A stretch of DNA of 33,211 nucleotides from Nitrospirota bacterium (GCA_013152195.1 JAADGU010000072.1:1-33211), one strand, 5' to 3'; positions 18,904-30,460 are shown, counted from the first letter of the stretch. The notes: a model not told the origin generated them from the sequence alone. A program made the numbers and translations.

Positions 18904-20424
18904 CTATGGATTGAACCTCCAGACAGTCATGTTGGAATCTCTGTTCTTATAAATCGTTCCTGCGACCAGGATCTTTCCATTTGAATCAACGGTGACGGAT
19001 TTGCCGGCGTTATGGCCGTCTCCGCTGTCGTAGGTCGCAACACCGTTTGTGCCGAATGTGGTATCCGGCGAGCCGTCAGTATTGAATCTCAAGACAGCCA
19101 TATCGGAAACACCGCCGTTGGAAATGTACCCTGTGACAAGGATCTCTCCATTTGAATCAACGGTAATGGAATAGCCGTACCCCCCATCGTAGGTCGCAAC
19201 ACCGTTTGTACCGAATGTGGTATCCGGCGAGCCGTCAGTATTGAATCTCAAGACAGTTATATCGGAATCAGCGCCGTTGAAAATGTACCCTGCGACAAGG
19301 ATCTTTCCATTTGAATCAACGGTGACGGAATAGCCATAATCGCCATACCCGCTGTCGTATGTCACAATGCTGCCTATGCCGAATGAGGTATCCGGCAAGC
19401 CGTCAGCATTGATCCTCAAGACAGTCATGTCGGAATCATCGCCGTTGTAGCTGGTTCCTGCAACCAGGATCTTTCCATTTAAATCAACGGTAACGGATTC
19501 GCCGTAATCATTGCCGTACCCGCTGTCGTAGGTTACAACACCGTTTGTGCCGAATGTGGTATCCGGCGAGCCGTCAGTATTGAACCTCCAGACAGTCATG
19601 TCGGAATCACTGAAGTTATAACTGGTACCTGCGACCAGGATCTTTCCATTTGAATCAACTGTGATGGATTCGCCGCGACTCCCGTACCCACTGTCGTAAG
19701 TTACAACACCGTTTGTGCCGAATGAGGTATCCGGTGAGCCGTCAGCATTGAATCTCAAGACAGCCATATCGGAAACACCGCCGTTGGAAATGTACCCTGT
19801 GACCAGTATCTCTCCATTTGAATCAACGGTGACGGAATAGCCATAATCATGGTCACCGCTGTCATAGGTCACAACACCGTTTGTGCCGAATGAGGTATCC
19901 GGTGAGCCGTCAGCATTGATCCTCAAGACAGTCATGTCGGAATCATCGCCGTTGTAGCTGGTTCCTGCAACCAGGATCTTTCCATTTGAATCAACGGTAA
20001 CGGATTCGCCGTAATCATAGCCGTATCCGCTGTCATAGGTCACAACGCCGTTTGTGCCGAAGGTTGTATCCAGCGTACCTGAATCATAGCAGACAACTGT
20101 CACATCCGTTACATCCGCCCCAGATATGGTTCCCGTATTGTTCGATACCGTGCAGCTCTGTCCTGCAGGCTGTGTCTTTACAGTCACATTGTAGCTTGCA
20201 CCGTTGGCAAGAGCGGTTGCAAAGGTGAAAGAACCGTCCTGTGTTACCGTGAGGTCGTCCCTGCCGTTGTTCTGTAAAACCACAAATTTTCCGGGTGCAA
20301 GCCCTGTCACCGTCCCCCCAACTGTGTAGGTGTGTGTACTATTGCCGCAGCCGCAGCTGGTCAGCACGACCGCAAGCGAGAGAAACATCAGGGTGATTAT
20401 TAATAATTTGCCGCCATTCTTCAT
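18904..20424 (-). CDS. Lipoprotein with seven delta-60-type repeats (predicted beta-propeller)
   Basis: Lipobox LTSC after a hydrophobic segment; seven ~51-aa units with (D)TSFGTNGVVTYDSG...SVTVDSNGKILVAG...DMTVLRFNADGSP. Confidence 0.85.
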   Translation of the reverse strand: MKNGGKLLIITLMFLSLAVVLTSCGCGNSTHTYTVGGTVTGLAPGKFVVLQNNGRDDLTVTQDGSFTFATALANGASYNVTVKTQPAGQSCTVSNNTGTISGADVTDVTVVCYDSGTLDTTFGTNGVVTYDSGYGYDYGESVTVDSNGKILVAGTSYNGDDSDMTVLRINADGSPDTSFGTNGVVTYDSGDHDYGYSVTVDSNGEILVTGYISNGGVSDMAVLRFNADGSPDTSFGTNGVVTYDSGYGSRGESITVDSNGKILVAGTSYNFSDSDMTVWRFNTDGSPDTTFGTNGVVTYDSGYGNDYGESVTVDLNGKILVAGTSYNGDDSDMTVLRINADGLPDTSFGIGSIVTYDSGYGDYGYSVTVDSNGKILVAGYIFNGADSDITVLRFNTDGSPDTTFGTNGVATYDGGYGYSITVDSNGEILVTGYISNGGVSDMAVLRFNTDGSPDTTFGTNGVATYDSGDGHNAGKSVTVDSNGKILVAGTIYKNRDSNMTVWRFNP

Positions 20425-20722
20425 GATAGCCTCCTTTTTGATGATATGGATTGCTACATGGAAGCCATGCTACAATAGCAACCCCTCCTTTTTCCTCTAA
20501 TGATAAGAAAGCACTTTTTAAGCGTGTTTTATTATAGCTGTAACCCCTTTGTCACGTTTCAGGTAACCGAGACCACTAACATAATTGAGAATATTCCAGT
20601 AAAATCAAACGTTCAATCTTTTTACCCATTTCAGATTAAGTGCAGTAATCACTAAAAATGTTGACGGGAGACTTCCCCGGCTGACATCCCTATGCTGCCT
20701 TCAGACACAGGTTGTTGAAGAA

Positions 20723-23700
20723 CTACACCTGAGGACGTGTCTGCACCACATAATAACGGCCCCCGGTACAGGCACCCTCGATATCCTGAGGAGAGCCAAG
20801 GACCTTTTCAACCATGACGCCGACGTTGGTGATTCCGGTCAGGAGTTCATTTCTGAAGTTCTCATCCCAAACCAGTGGCTCCTCTGTATAATCCAGCAAA
20901 ACCTCACGGGGGGGAATCAGCATTACGCTGTCATAAAGGCCGGCCCCCGCGTAACCGCTCAGGTCCTCTCCGTTGGAGTCTGAACGGAAGATGAGCCCTC
21001 CGCCAAAGAGACCAACGCTTTTGCTCGGATAGGAAAGGAGCTGTGGTTCGGACCCTCTTTTTTTGCAGGTAAAACCAAGGGCCCTGCCCGGGTAGTTGCC
21101 GACCAGGGTCTCCCCAAGGCCCAACACCACCTCTGCATAGAGTTCATCACTGTCGCCTGTGAATGGATTGTCCGTATGGATTACAAAGGAATATTCCGCC
21201 TCCACGACCTGCTGGATGAGCACTGCCATAAAAAGGTCCTCATCCGGAATACCCCTTGCCTTACGGCTCAGATATGCCCTTTCATTCCACTTGGATGCCC
21301 AGACACGCTTGATACACATCCAGGCATCATCCCAGTCTTTGGGCCACCCAAGCCCTGCATCCTCCATAACCCCGCGAAGTACGGATGGCAACTCCTCCGG
21401 GGCTTCAAGCCCCAGCAGGGTCTTGCGGATCTCTTCAAGTATCTCTTCGGGGTTACCGTCAAGCCGGGATACGAGTTCCCGGCAACGTTGTGCAATCTCG
21501 CTGTTACGATCCATGGCAAGCACTTTTTCGAATACACCAAACGGCAGTGCCACTGAAGCGGGCAGATGGATCCAGTCGGGCAATTTACCCTGAAGGCGGG
21601 TCAGGGAGGGACTTGCCGCCCACCAGCCCTTCCCTGAAATCCCTTGCACCTATAGCGTATGCTGTAAACTCGGGCCGGGCTATCTTTATGAATCCCAACT
21701 TGACCCGCGGGGGTACATTAACCATTTCACCGGAAACCTCTTCAAATACCACATCTCCTGATGCATCCACCGCAAAGTTAAGGTAACGGCCCCTGAGTGA
21801 TTTAAGGTGCTCAAGGTGTTTTCTGTCGTAACAGATGGCAAAGAGCAGGCGGGCGTTTCGGGCACGGACCGCCACATGCGATACAAGATCAACTGCATCC
21901 GGGGTAATAACAGCGGTTACACCTTCAGGGGGCTCTTCATCTCCCCTTACCTTGTCTGCAATGATAACTGTGGGACTGTCAAACCTTTTGCCCTGAACGG
22001 CCCCTAATGACTCGACCGTCTCCACCCGGCCAATCCCCTGGCCCTGGCTGATAACCTGCCAGTTGCCGAGCTTTGCCTTTTTTCGTAATACCGGGTCCAG
22101 ATAACGCAGAAGCATGGACAGAACAAATGCAGGCCTGCCGCGCACAATCTCCTCAGAGAAGAGTGTAATGGCCCATGAATCTGCCTGAAAAGCCTTGCCG
22201 AGCAATTCTGCCCTGGGTTGCAGCAACTGGTAATAATGGTCGATAAAGGCGCCTATGGCACGCCCTATCCTGTCAAGCACGGCCTTGGCATGGAGTGCCC
22301 GGTCACGGGTAAGGGGAGAGGCCGCCTTAAGCCTTTTCCACTCACGGAGACATGCTGAAAACTCTTCACTGTCATAGAAGAACCTTACGTTCTCAAGCAC
22401 CAGGCTTACCAGTTCTACAAGCTCCTTCACCTCCATGCGGGAGTGTATATTGCGCTCTACGATAACGCGCAGGAACTCCTCGAGTGCAAGGTCGAGGTAG
22501 AGGATATCACGAACCCTGGCGTTATCCTTTTCCGTGTTCAGTAGTCTGTTAAGAATGCGCCGCACCTGGGTGATCCTGTCAACGAGCTCCACCACCTCTG
22601 TCCTGCTGTTATCCTTGTGCTTCCATATGAATTCCAGCATTCCGCTTGCTTCGTCATCCAGTAGATACCTTGCGGCATTGATGGCGCTTTCGAGGTCAGT
22701 GCCGGAATGAACCGATCTTAAAAGTCTTAGATACTCCTCAAAATCATGTATCAGGGCGTCTTTCAGGTGGGGGATAAAATCCGGAGAGCTTTTTATGGGC
22801 CGCTCAAAACCTTCCAGCCTCTCTTTTGTAACGCCTCCGGCCTCAAGTGTTCTGTAGAAGAGCTCGAGATCTCCGTCACTTTTCAGAAAATTCAGGTAAG
22901 CCTCACAGATGACGATATCATCGGGGGTGGCGTTGTTGTGGAGTTTCTGGTGCCACTCCTCCAGAAAATGGCCTGCAACCTCCTTTATGTGGTGTCTGTG
23001 CATGATATGGAGTATCTCGTCACGGATACGCTGGCCCTCACCACCCCTGCCCACTGTGGTCATCATCAGCCGGATTAGATCACGGCTTGCCGGTTCATTT
23101 ATATAGACATCTGCAAGCTTCAGGGTCAGGCGGTCCTGGGAGTGGGTCAATTCTCTTGGCTTTGTATTATAGTTCCGTTGCCAGACCAGTTGCCTTATGG
23201 CTGAAAAACGCAGCCATACAAAAAGCAGTGCCAGGCCTTCCACGTCATTTCTGACATTCTCCAGCAGGTCGTGGCAGAGGTTAAACCTGTGCATCAGTGT
23301 CCATGAATGGTTGCCCATTTCAGCCCGGATGATCTCCTCGGCAAGTTGAGACAGGGGAACCTCCTTTTGACCGGCCACGGGTACGTAGAAATTCTGCCCC
23401 CGGTTTTTAATCCAGCGGCCTGTGCCCGGCTGCCTCAGAACAAAGGGAATCCCCATGGGTGCATCCTCTTCCCTGAATTCCAGTATCAAGCGGTTCAGAC
23501 CTTCGTACAGAACGAAAGGTGTCTCTGCAGCTTTGTCGTCAAAGACCTCTGTTCCGGCTGGATGCATTGAAGCGGGGGGCAGGAGCCATTCATTTCGTCT
23601 GTGCCTTGCCACACCCCAATGCAGGAGCAGGGGGCCAGCCATGTCGGTAAGCAGAACAAGCCGGTAGCGGCCGTCTTCCCTGCTGAGGGCAACTGCCAGC

Positions 23701-24167
23701 TGACTGTCCGGGTCAAGGCCATACATGTCTTTAAATAATACTTCACGCTCCTTCAGCGCCTCTTCCAGTACCTGTGCCGGAGAAGGCCCTTTGCGTGCCG
23801 GTGGTTTAATTCTGATCCGGTAGTTCTTTCCCCGGTTATTGTCCCAGGAGCCGTCTTCAGGAAAGAAGAGGGCAAAGTTCAGGATAGAGAAGTTCAGGTC
23901 CTTATCCAGCCTGATGATAATCCGGCCTTCATTGTTATGACGAATGAAAGGTGTTTGAAGCGCTCCCTTACCAAAGGCCCTGCTGCCTTCGGGCCAGAGC
24001 GGTTGCGGGGGAATCTGCCAGGGGGCACGTTCATTGAGCGCAAGCCCCCAGTGCAGGATACAGGTCTCCGTGCTTTTCATTCGCAGTGATAACTCAACCC
24101 CGCCATCTATCTCCCGTCTCTCTACCAGCAGGGTGGTACCACTTCTTGTCTTTATCTCTTCAGCCAT
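20723..24167 (-). CDS. Alpha-glucan, water dikinase (GWD-like), split by a net +1 frame change near 21600-21620
   Basis: TPDAVDLVSHVAVRARNARLLFAICYD (GWD phosphohistidine domain), EEWHQKLHNNATPDDIVICEAYLNFL, EIVRGRPAFVLSMLLRYLDPVLRKKAKLGNWQVISQG, two N-terminal LHWG...W..PP CBM45-like motifs; ORF 20723-21649 supplies the PPDK-type nucleotide-binding end (YYVVQTRPQV). Confidence 0.9.
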
Positions 24168-24288
24168 ACAATAATATTATACCTCTTTTTATAACGGATT
24201 CGTATCCCTGCCCGGGGTAAGTTTCTTGTTGACGATTTTAATGCTGTAATAATACAGTATAAGCAGTGAAAGGAGAGATGAGACAAAT

Positions 24289-26731
24289 ATGAAACGGTAT
24301 ATCTGTATACATGGACACTTCTATCAGCCACCCAGGGAGAATCCCTGGCTTGAGAGGATCGAGTTTCAGGAGTCTGCATATCCGTACCATGAGAATGAGC
24401 GGGTCAACGCTGAGTGCTATGCACCTATTGCTGTCTCAAGGATAGTGGATGGTACCGGCAGAATTATCCGGATAGTGAACAATTACGAAAAGATAAACTT
24501 TGATTTTGGTCCAACACTGCTTAGCTGGATAGAGTGGCATTCACCACATATCTACAGGAAAATCATCGAGGCCGACAGGGTGAGTATAGAGAACCGCTCA
24601 GGTCATGGCAATGCAATGGCGCAGGCATATAACCATATGATAATGCCCCTGGCAAACAGGCAGGATAAGGTCACACAGGTTGTCTGGGGCATACAGGATT
24701 TCAGGAAGAGGTTTGGACGTCAACCCGAGGGTATGTGGCTTCCGGAGGCTGCAGTGGATACCGAGACCCTTGAGATAATGAACGAACACGGCATTAGTTC
24801 TTGCTCCGGGGCAGGCAAGGAGTGTCAGGCCGGTTGGAGGGGAAGAGTGGACTGATGTGTCGGGTGGCTCAATAGATACCACCATACCCTATCTCTTCAG
24901 GTTACCTTCAGGGGCTGAGATGCACATTATCTTCTATGACGGGGGAATTGCTCATGACGTCTCCTTTGGTGACCTGCTCAACAGCGGCGAGTCCTTTGCA
25001 AACAGGCTCTTTGAGGCATTAAAGCACGGTGGGAACCCTTCACCAATTGTTAATATTGCAACTGATGGCGAGACTTACGGCCATCACCACAAGTTTGGCG
25101 AGATGGCCCTTGCCTATGCAGTTGACCATATTGAAAGGGACCCCGGGGTCAGGCTGTGCAATTACGCGGAATATCTCTCCCTCAACAAACCCTCACACGA
25201 GGTACAGATCATCGAGAATACCTCCTGGAGCTGTGCCCACGGCATTGAGAGGTGGCGTTCTGATTGTGGTTGCGCCACAGGGGGCCATTCTGAATGGAAT
25301 CAGGGGTGGAGGGCCCCTCTGCGTGAAAGCCTGGACTGGCTGAGAGAAGGGCTTGCACGGATTTATGAAGAACATGCTCCCCGTCTTCTGAAAGATCCCT
25401 GGAGTGCAAGAAACAACTACATAGACGTGATACTGGAGCGCACCGGAACCACAAAGGATGCCTTTTTCAGGGACCATGCCATAAAGTCTCTGAAGAGTGA
25501 GGAGAGGGTTACCGCTTTAAAACTCCTTGAAATGCAGAGAAATGCAATGCTGATGTATACAAGCTGCGGCTGGTTTTTCGAGGACATCTCGGGCATTGAG
25601 ACGGTCCAGATACTCCGGTATGCTGCCCGGGCAATAGAGCTTGCCGGTCAGGTCTCGGGACAATGGCTTGAAGATGAATTTCTTGAAAGGCTTGCAGGGG
25701 CAAAGAGCAATATTGAGGAGCTGGGCAATGGGGCGGATATATACAGAAGGTCTGTAAAGCCTTCAAGGGCGGATCTGAAGAGGGCGACAGTGCATGTGGC
25801 CATAAGCTCCTTCTTTGAAGAGTATCCTGAAGACACAGAGGTCTACTGTTACAGGGTGAAGACGGAAGACTATCAGAAACTGAGGCACGAGGACACGGAG
25901 ATTGCCATAGGCAGGCTTCGCGTTACTTCCCTGATAACAGAAGAGACAAAGACCCTCGTATTTGCTGCCCTTCAACTCGGTGCGTATGATTATAATTGTG
26001 CTGTTACGGATTATACGGATAACAGTGAATACAAAAAGATAAAAAAAGAGATGCTCTCCGGTTTCAGCCGGGGGGACCTTGCGGGAATACTGAAGAATAC
26101 CGAGAGATTTTTTGGTCCTGAGCGCTATACAATCAAGGATCTTTTCAAGGACGAACAGCAGAGGTTGCTCGATGTTATCATCAAAGACAATGTTGAAGAG
26201 ATAGAGAAGAACTTTGAGGGTGTGTATGAAAAGAACTCCTTCCTCATGGGCATGCTTGAGGAGTTCGGTCACAGGATCCCCGGGGTCCTCATGATGGCAA
26301 CCGAGATAGCCCTGAAGCGGGAGATCCAGCAGGAGATACAGAGTAAGAGGGTGGATACGGAAAGGGTCAGTTTCCTGCTCCGGGAGATGAAGCGGTGGCA
26401 TATAAAGCTGGATCTGAAGTGGCTGGAGATGTTCCTGAGGCGAAGACTCGAAGAGGAGATGAGGAGATTCAGTGAGTCCCCTGACTTTGAGCACCTCGAA
26501 AGGGTTAATGAACTGCTGACTGTTGTCTTTCTCTTTCCTGTGCAGGTGAATCTCTGGACTGCCCAGAATATATACTACGATATGCTGATGTCTGTATATC
26601 CTGACATGCTGAAGTGCGAGGAATCTGCTGAAGAGGATATCAGGGCAAAGGATATCAAAGAATGGATATCGGGGTTCCTGCATCTTGGGCAGAGGCTTTT
26701 TTTCAATGTTGAGGAGATAACACGCTTTTGA
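24289..26731 (+). CDS. GH57-family glycoside hydrolase (DUF3536-containing), split by a net +1 frame change near 24788-24800
   Basis: RYICIHGHFYQPPRENPWLERIE...GMWLPEAAVDTETLEIMNEHGI; then LVLAPGQARSVRPVGGEEWTDVSGGSIDTTIPYLFRLPSG...IATDGETYGHHHKFGEMALAYA. Confidence 0.92.
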
Positions 26732-26784
26732 GCCTTTCTGTCTGACAGTCTTTCCGGGATTGCTCAATTAAGATTAATTTGATA

Positions 26785-29040
26785 ATGAAGATACAGGACC
26801 TTATAAATGAACTTTCCGGGCTCTGCGGCATTATCCCGGAGTATTATGACGCATGGGACAGGCTCCGCACTGTTCCGTTTGAGACCAAAGCGGCTGCCCT
26901 CAGGGCCATGGGATATGATACCTCGGACCCGGAAAGGGTTAGGGAGGCGATAGAGGGGATTAAAGAGAAGAGGTATTGTACCCTGATTGAGCCGGTAAGG
27001 GTTGTATCAATAAACGCCCAGCCCGGTGAGTTCCCGTTGTGCATACCGGCTGAAGATGCTGATGAGAGCACAGTTCTAAGATGGTCTGTTACTGATGAGG
27101 AAGACAATACAGAGGTCAACAGCGCGGAGCTTTCAGGTATTCCCCGGCAGACAGTTAAAGAGATTGCCGGAAAGAGGGTTGTTGAGGTTTCAGTTCCAGA
27201 CAGGGATGACAGGCCAACAGGATATTACGATGTAAGCGTCGAGGTCGTTTCGGCAGGACATAACCTGTCAGGGCGGATGCGGCTCATCATAACTCCGGAC
27301 AGGGCCTACCTGCCCCCGGCTCTTGCGGACGGCAACAGGACCTGGGGCCTCGGAATAAACCTCTATGCACTGCGTTCCGGCAGTAACCAGGGAGTTGGTG
27401 ACCTGAGTGATTTGGGGGAGATGCTTCAATGGGTGGGCGGCGGGTTAGGTGGAGATTTTGTAGCGATAAATCCCCTGCACAGTATTACCAACCGGATGCC
27501 CTACGGCGTGAGTCCGTACTCTCCTCTAAGCCGCCTGTACTGCAACATGATATACATAGATATCTACGGGGTTGAAGACGTCAGGAATTCAAGAAGGGCA
27601 ATGGCAATCATTGAAAGCCCCGAATTCGTTGAGGAGCTTGAAAGGCTGCGACAGACTGAACTGATTGATTATGAGGGGGTTGCAAGACTCAAGGAGCCGG
27701 TGCTGAGTGCGGCATTTCAGTATTTATATGAAGAGCACCTCCTCTCCCTGACAGAGAGGGGGCAAGGGTTCAGGCTTTTTATCTCTTCCGAGGGAAAACC
27801 ACTTGATGACTATGCAACGTTTCTCTCCCTCCACGAACACTTTACGCAGAAAGGGCTTTGTCACTGGAAGGACTGGCCTAAGGAGTACCACAGCACCGAC
27901 ACTCATGAAGTCAGGATGTTCAGGGAGAGGCATGAAAAGAGGATAACCTTTCACAAGTACATACAGTGGCTGATAAATGAACAGCTTGGCGATGCATCAA
28001 AAAAGGCAGGGGAATCAGGCATGTCAGTCGGGCTTTACAGGGATCTTGCCGTAGGCTCACTCGCTGACGGCAGTGATGTATGGGGCAGTCAGGAGATATT
28101 TGCCATTGACGTAAACGTCGGGGCCCCGCCTGACAATTTCAGCCTGAGGGGCCAGAACTGGGGCTTTCCACCGTTGATTCCAGACAGGCTTCGTCAGCAG
28201 GGTTACGACTTCTTTATACAGGTTATCAGGGAGAATATGAAGCATGCCGGGGCCATCCGTATCGACCATGCCCTGGGGTTATTCAGGCTGTACTGGATTC
28301 CTCCGGGTATAAAGTCACAGGATGGTGTTTATATACGCTATCCCTCTGAAGACCTCCTGAGGATAATAGCGCTTGAGAGTATGAGGAATCGTGTAGTCGT
28401 GATTGCCGAAGACCTCGGCACAGTCGGCAAGGAAGTAAGGGAGACCCTCCAGAGGTTCGGGATGCTCTCATACAGGCTTTTTTATTACGAGAGGGACCGT
28501 TCAACCCGGGAATATCTGCCCCCGCAGGCATACCCTGAGATGGCGGTCACCTCGATCACTACCCACGACCTTCCCACCATCTCCGGGTTCTGGACCGGAA
28601 GGGATATCGAGGTCAAGAAGGCGCTTAATCTCTATCCCGACAATGAAGCCTGGTTGCGGGACCTGTCAAACAGGCAGGCAGACAGGCAGAGGCTTCTGAG
28701 GGCCCTCAAGCGGGCAGGACTGCTGCCACCGGGAATGCCCGCTGACCCCGGGAGGATACCTGTCATGACAGAGGAGCTATGCCTTGCCATTTACAGATAC
28801 CTTGCAATGACATCCTCAAAACTCCTGACAATAAATCTTGACGATATCATAGGGACAGCAGACCAGCAAAACCTGCCCTCAACCGTAAATGAATATCCGA
28901 ACTGGAGACGGAAGGTCCCTTACAGGATAGAAGAGCTGAAGAAGATGGAGGTCTTCAGAAAGCTCGTTGGGATAAGGGAGAAGCGTGATCAGGCAGATTG
29001 TATATCCGTAAATAAGGGGTATAAAGAGAGACATGATTAA
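26785..29040 (+). CDS. malQ: 4-alpha-glucanotransferase
   Basis: WGLGINLYALRSGSNQGVGDLSDLGEML...INPLHSI...PYSPLSRLYCNMIYIDI...VGLYRDLAVGSLADGSDVW...GAPPDNFSLRGQNWGFPP...RIDHALGLFRLYWIPPG. Confidence 0.96.
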   Translation: MKIQDLINELSGLCGIIPEYYDAWDRLRTVPFETKAAALRAMGYDTSDPERVREAIEGIKEKRYCTLIEPVRVVSINAQPGEFPLCIPAEDADESTVLRWSVTDEEDNTEVNSAELSGIPRQTVKEIAGKRVVEVSVPDRDDRPTGYYDVSVEVVSAGHNLSGRMRLIITPDRAYLPPALADGNRTWGLGINLYALRSGSNQGVGDLSDLGEMLQWVGGGLGGDFVAINPLHSITNRMPYGVSPYSPLSRLYCNMIYIDIYGVEDVRNSRRAMAIIESPEFVEELERLRQTELIDYEGVARLKEPVLSAAFQYLYEEHLLSLTERGQGFRLFISSEGKPLDDYATFLSLHEHFTQKGLCHWKDWPKEYHSTDTHEVRMFRERHEKRITFHKYIQWLINEQLGDASKKAGESGMSVGLYRDLAVGSLADGSDVWGSQEIFAIDVNVGAPPDNFSLRGQNWGFPPLIPDRLRQQGYDFFIQVIRENMKHAGAIRIDHALGLFRLYWIPPGIKSQDGVYIRYPSEDLLRIIALESMRNRVVVIAEDLGTVGKEVRETLQRFGMLSYRLFYYERDRSTREYLPPQAYPEMAVTSITTHDLPTISGFWTGRDIEVKKALNLYPDNEAWLRDLSNRQADRQRLLRALKRAGLLPPGMPADPGRIPVMTEELCLAIYRYLAMTSSKLLTINLDDIIGTADQQNLPSTVNEYPNWRRKVPYRIEELKKMEVFRKLVGIREKRDQADCISVNKGYKERHD

Positions 29041-29233
29041 CCCCGAACATCAGGAAAAGCTCTCTTCGAAATTCAGTGATATATTGATATATGGCTAAAA
29101 GAGAGACATGATCAACCCTTCACTCATTCTCGTCGGGCATCCAGCCCTCCTCCGAGGAAAGTATCACGGTTCACCCTCCAGGTGAAGCCTTTGTGATACT
29201 TAAAACCGTTCAGGGTTAATCATGTCTCTCTTT
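29023..29233. mobile_element. Inverted/direct-repeat element: AAAGAGAGACATGAT(T/C)AACCC at 29023-29043 and 29098-29118, inverted copy at 29213-29233
   Basis: The right copy is a perfect 21-bp reverse complement of 29023-29043 and has one mismatch to 29098-29118; inner AAGTATCAC...TTCACC...GGTGAA...GTGATACTT palindrome. Confidence 0.8.
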
Positions 29234-29321
29234 TATATCGTTCAATGTTGATTTGTCATTCAATCCGGATTGCAGTATTCAATTGCAGAAGTAATAGCAC
29301 GGTTATGAGGATATAAAAAGC

Positions 29322-30170
29322 ATGAAAAGGGGTTTAAAGTTAGGAAAGTTTGAATTGTTCTGGCTCAGCGGCGGGAGATTTGCCATTGATGGCGGGGCCA
29401 TGTTTGGTGTTGTGCCAAAGGTGCTGTGGTCAAAAAAATACCCCTGCTGTGATGAAGAAAACCGTGTCCCGTTGATTGCCTCACCCATACTTGTTAAAAC
29501 TCCCAACACCCTTGCTCTCATTGATACAGGGTTGGGAAACAAGCTTGATGAAAAACAGAAGAGGATATTCAGGCAGCAGGGGGGCTGGGATATCCTGAAA
29601 GACCTGGGCTCTCTGGATATAAAGAGAGAGGATATAGACCTTGTTATCCTGACCCATTATGATTTTGACCATGCAGGCGGAGTGGTTATGATGGTCGAGG
29701 GTGCGGGGCTGGCGCTCACATTTCCAAATGCAAGGCACATCCTTCAGGAAACGGAATGGCAGGACGTCTTAAATCCAAACAGGAGGTCTGTCAACACTTA
29801 CTGGCCCATAAACTATGAGCTGCTGAAGAAGTCAGGGAATCTCGAGCTGGTTTCAGGTGAGGTTGAGGTTGTTGATGGTATAAAGGCCATACATACAGGC
29901 GGGCATACAAGGGGGCATCAGGTAGTGAAAATGGAGTCTGCCGGGCAAACAGCCCTGCATATGGGGGATTTGCTTCCCACGCATGCCCATTTCAACCCGC
30001 TCTGGGTTACTGCATATGACAACTTTCCCCTTGATGCCATTGAAATAAAAAAAGAGCTGGAATCCAGGGGTATTAAAGAGGGATCGTGGTTCACCTTCTA
30101 CCATGATCCGTTTATCCAGGCCTGCAGGTTTGATGAAGAAGGGGATATTGTTGAGGAATGGAAGGGCTGA
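29322..30170 (+). CDS. MBL-fold metallo-hydrolase
   Basis: LALIDTGLGNKL, VILTHYDFDHAGGV, HTGGHTRGHQVV, HMGDLLPTHAH. Confidence 0.9.
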   Translation: MKRGLKLGKFELFWLSGGRFAIDGGAMFGVVPKVLWSKKYPCCDEENRVPLIASPILVKTPNTLALIDTGLGNKLDEKQKRIFRQQGGWDILKDLGSLDIKREDIDLVILTHYDFDHAGGVVMMVEGAGLALTFPNARHILQETEWQDVLNPNRRSVNTYWPINYELLKKSGNLELVSGEVEVVDGIKAIHTGGHTRGHQVVKMESAGQTALHMGDLLPTHAHFNPLWVTAYDNFPLDAIEIKKELESRGIKEGSWFTFYHDPFIQACRFDEEGDIVEEWKG

Positions 30171-30283
30171 ATATGATATTAACCCGGCAACTATTCAGCT
30201 GAACTAAATTGGGCAGGCTCTGAACTTGTTTCAGGCCTGGCAAGGCGAATAGACTGCGTCTCATACCATTTTGCCCTTAATTT

Positions 30284-30355
30284 GTCACCCTGAACTTGAT
30301 TCAGGGTCTCATAACCTATTGATTCTTAGAGATTCTGGAGTAAATTCAGAATGAC
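30284..30355. repeat. Dispersed palindromic repeat
   Basis: GTCACCCTGAACTTGATTCAGGGTCTC ... GAGATTCTGGAGTAAATTCAGAATGAC inverted arrangement; related half-copy at 13425-13447. Confidence 0.7.
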
Positions 30356-30431
30356 ATATATGGTTTTTTTCTGTTTGTGCAACAAACCTTTAACCTGCTA
30401 AATACTCTGTATTTATTTGCCGGTTTAATAA

Positions 30432-30460
30432 AAGAGAGGGGGCATTCCGCCCCCTCTCTT
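30432..30460. terminator. Bidirectional rho-independent terminator between the MBL gene and hcp
   Basis: Perfect 12-bp stem AAGAGAGGGGGC attcc GCCCCCTCTCTT followed by TTT; T-rich on the complementary side too. Confidence 0.85.

Noticed and set aside
18904-20424. Repetitive DNA resembling a repeat array or CRISPR
   Set aside because: Repeats are in one ORF with period ~150-165 nt and encode propeller blades.
25763-26767. 334-aa minus-strand ORF
   Set aside because: Antisense to the well-supported GH57 gene; composition looks like a shadow ORF (His/Leu/Pro rich, no family motif).
29655-29690. HxDxDH (THYDFDHAGG) in the MBL protein as an unusual metal site
   Set aside because: Variants of this form occur in MBL-fold families to my knowledge; not enough to call it novel.
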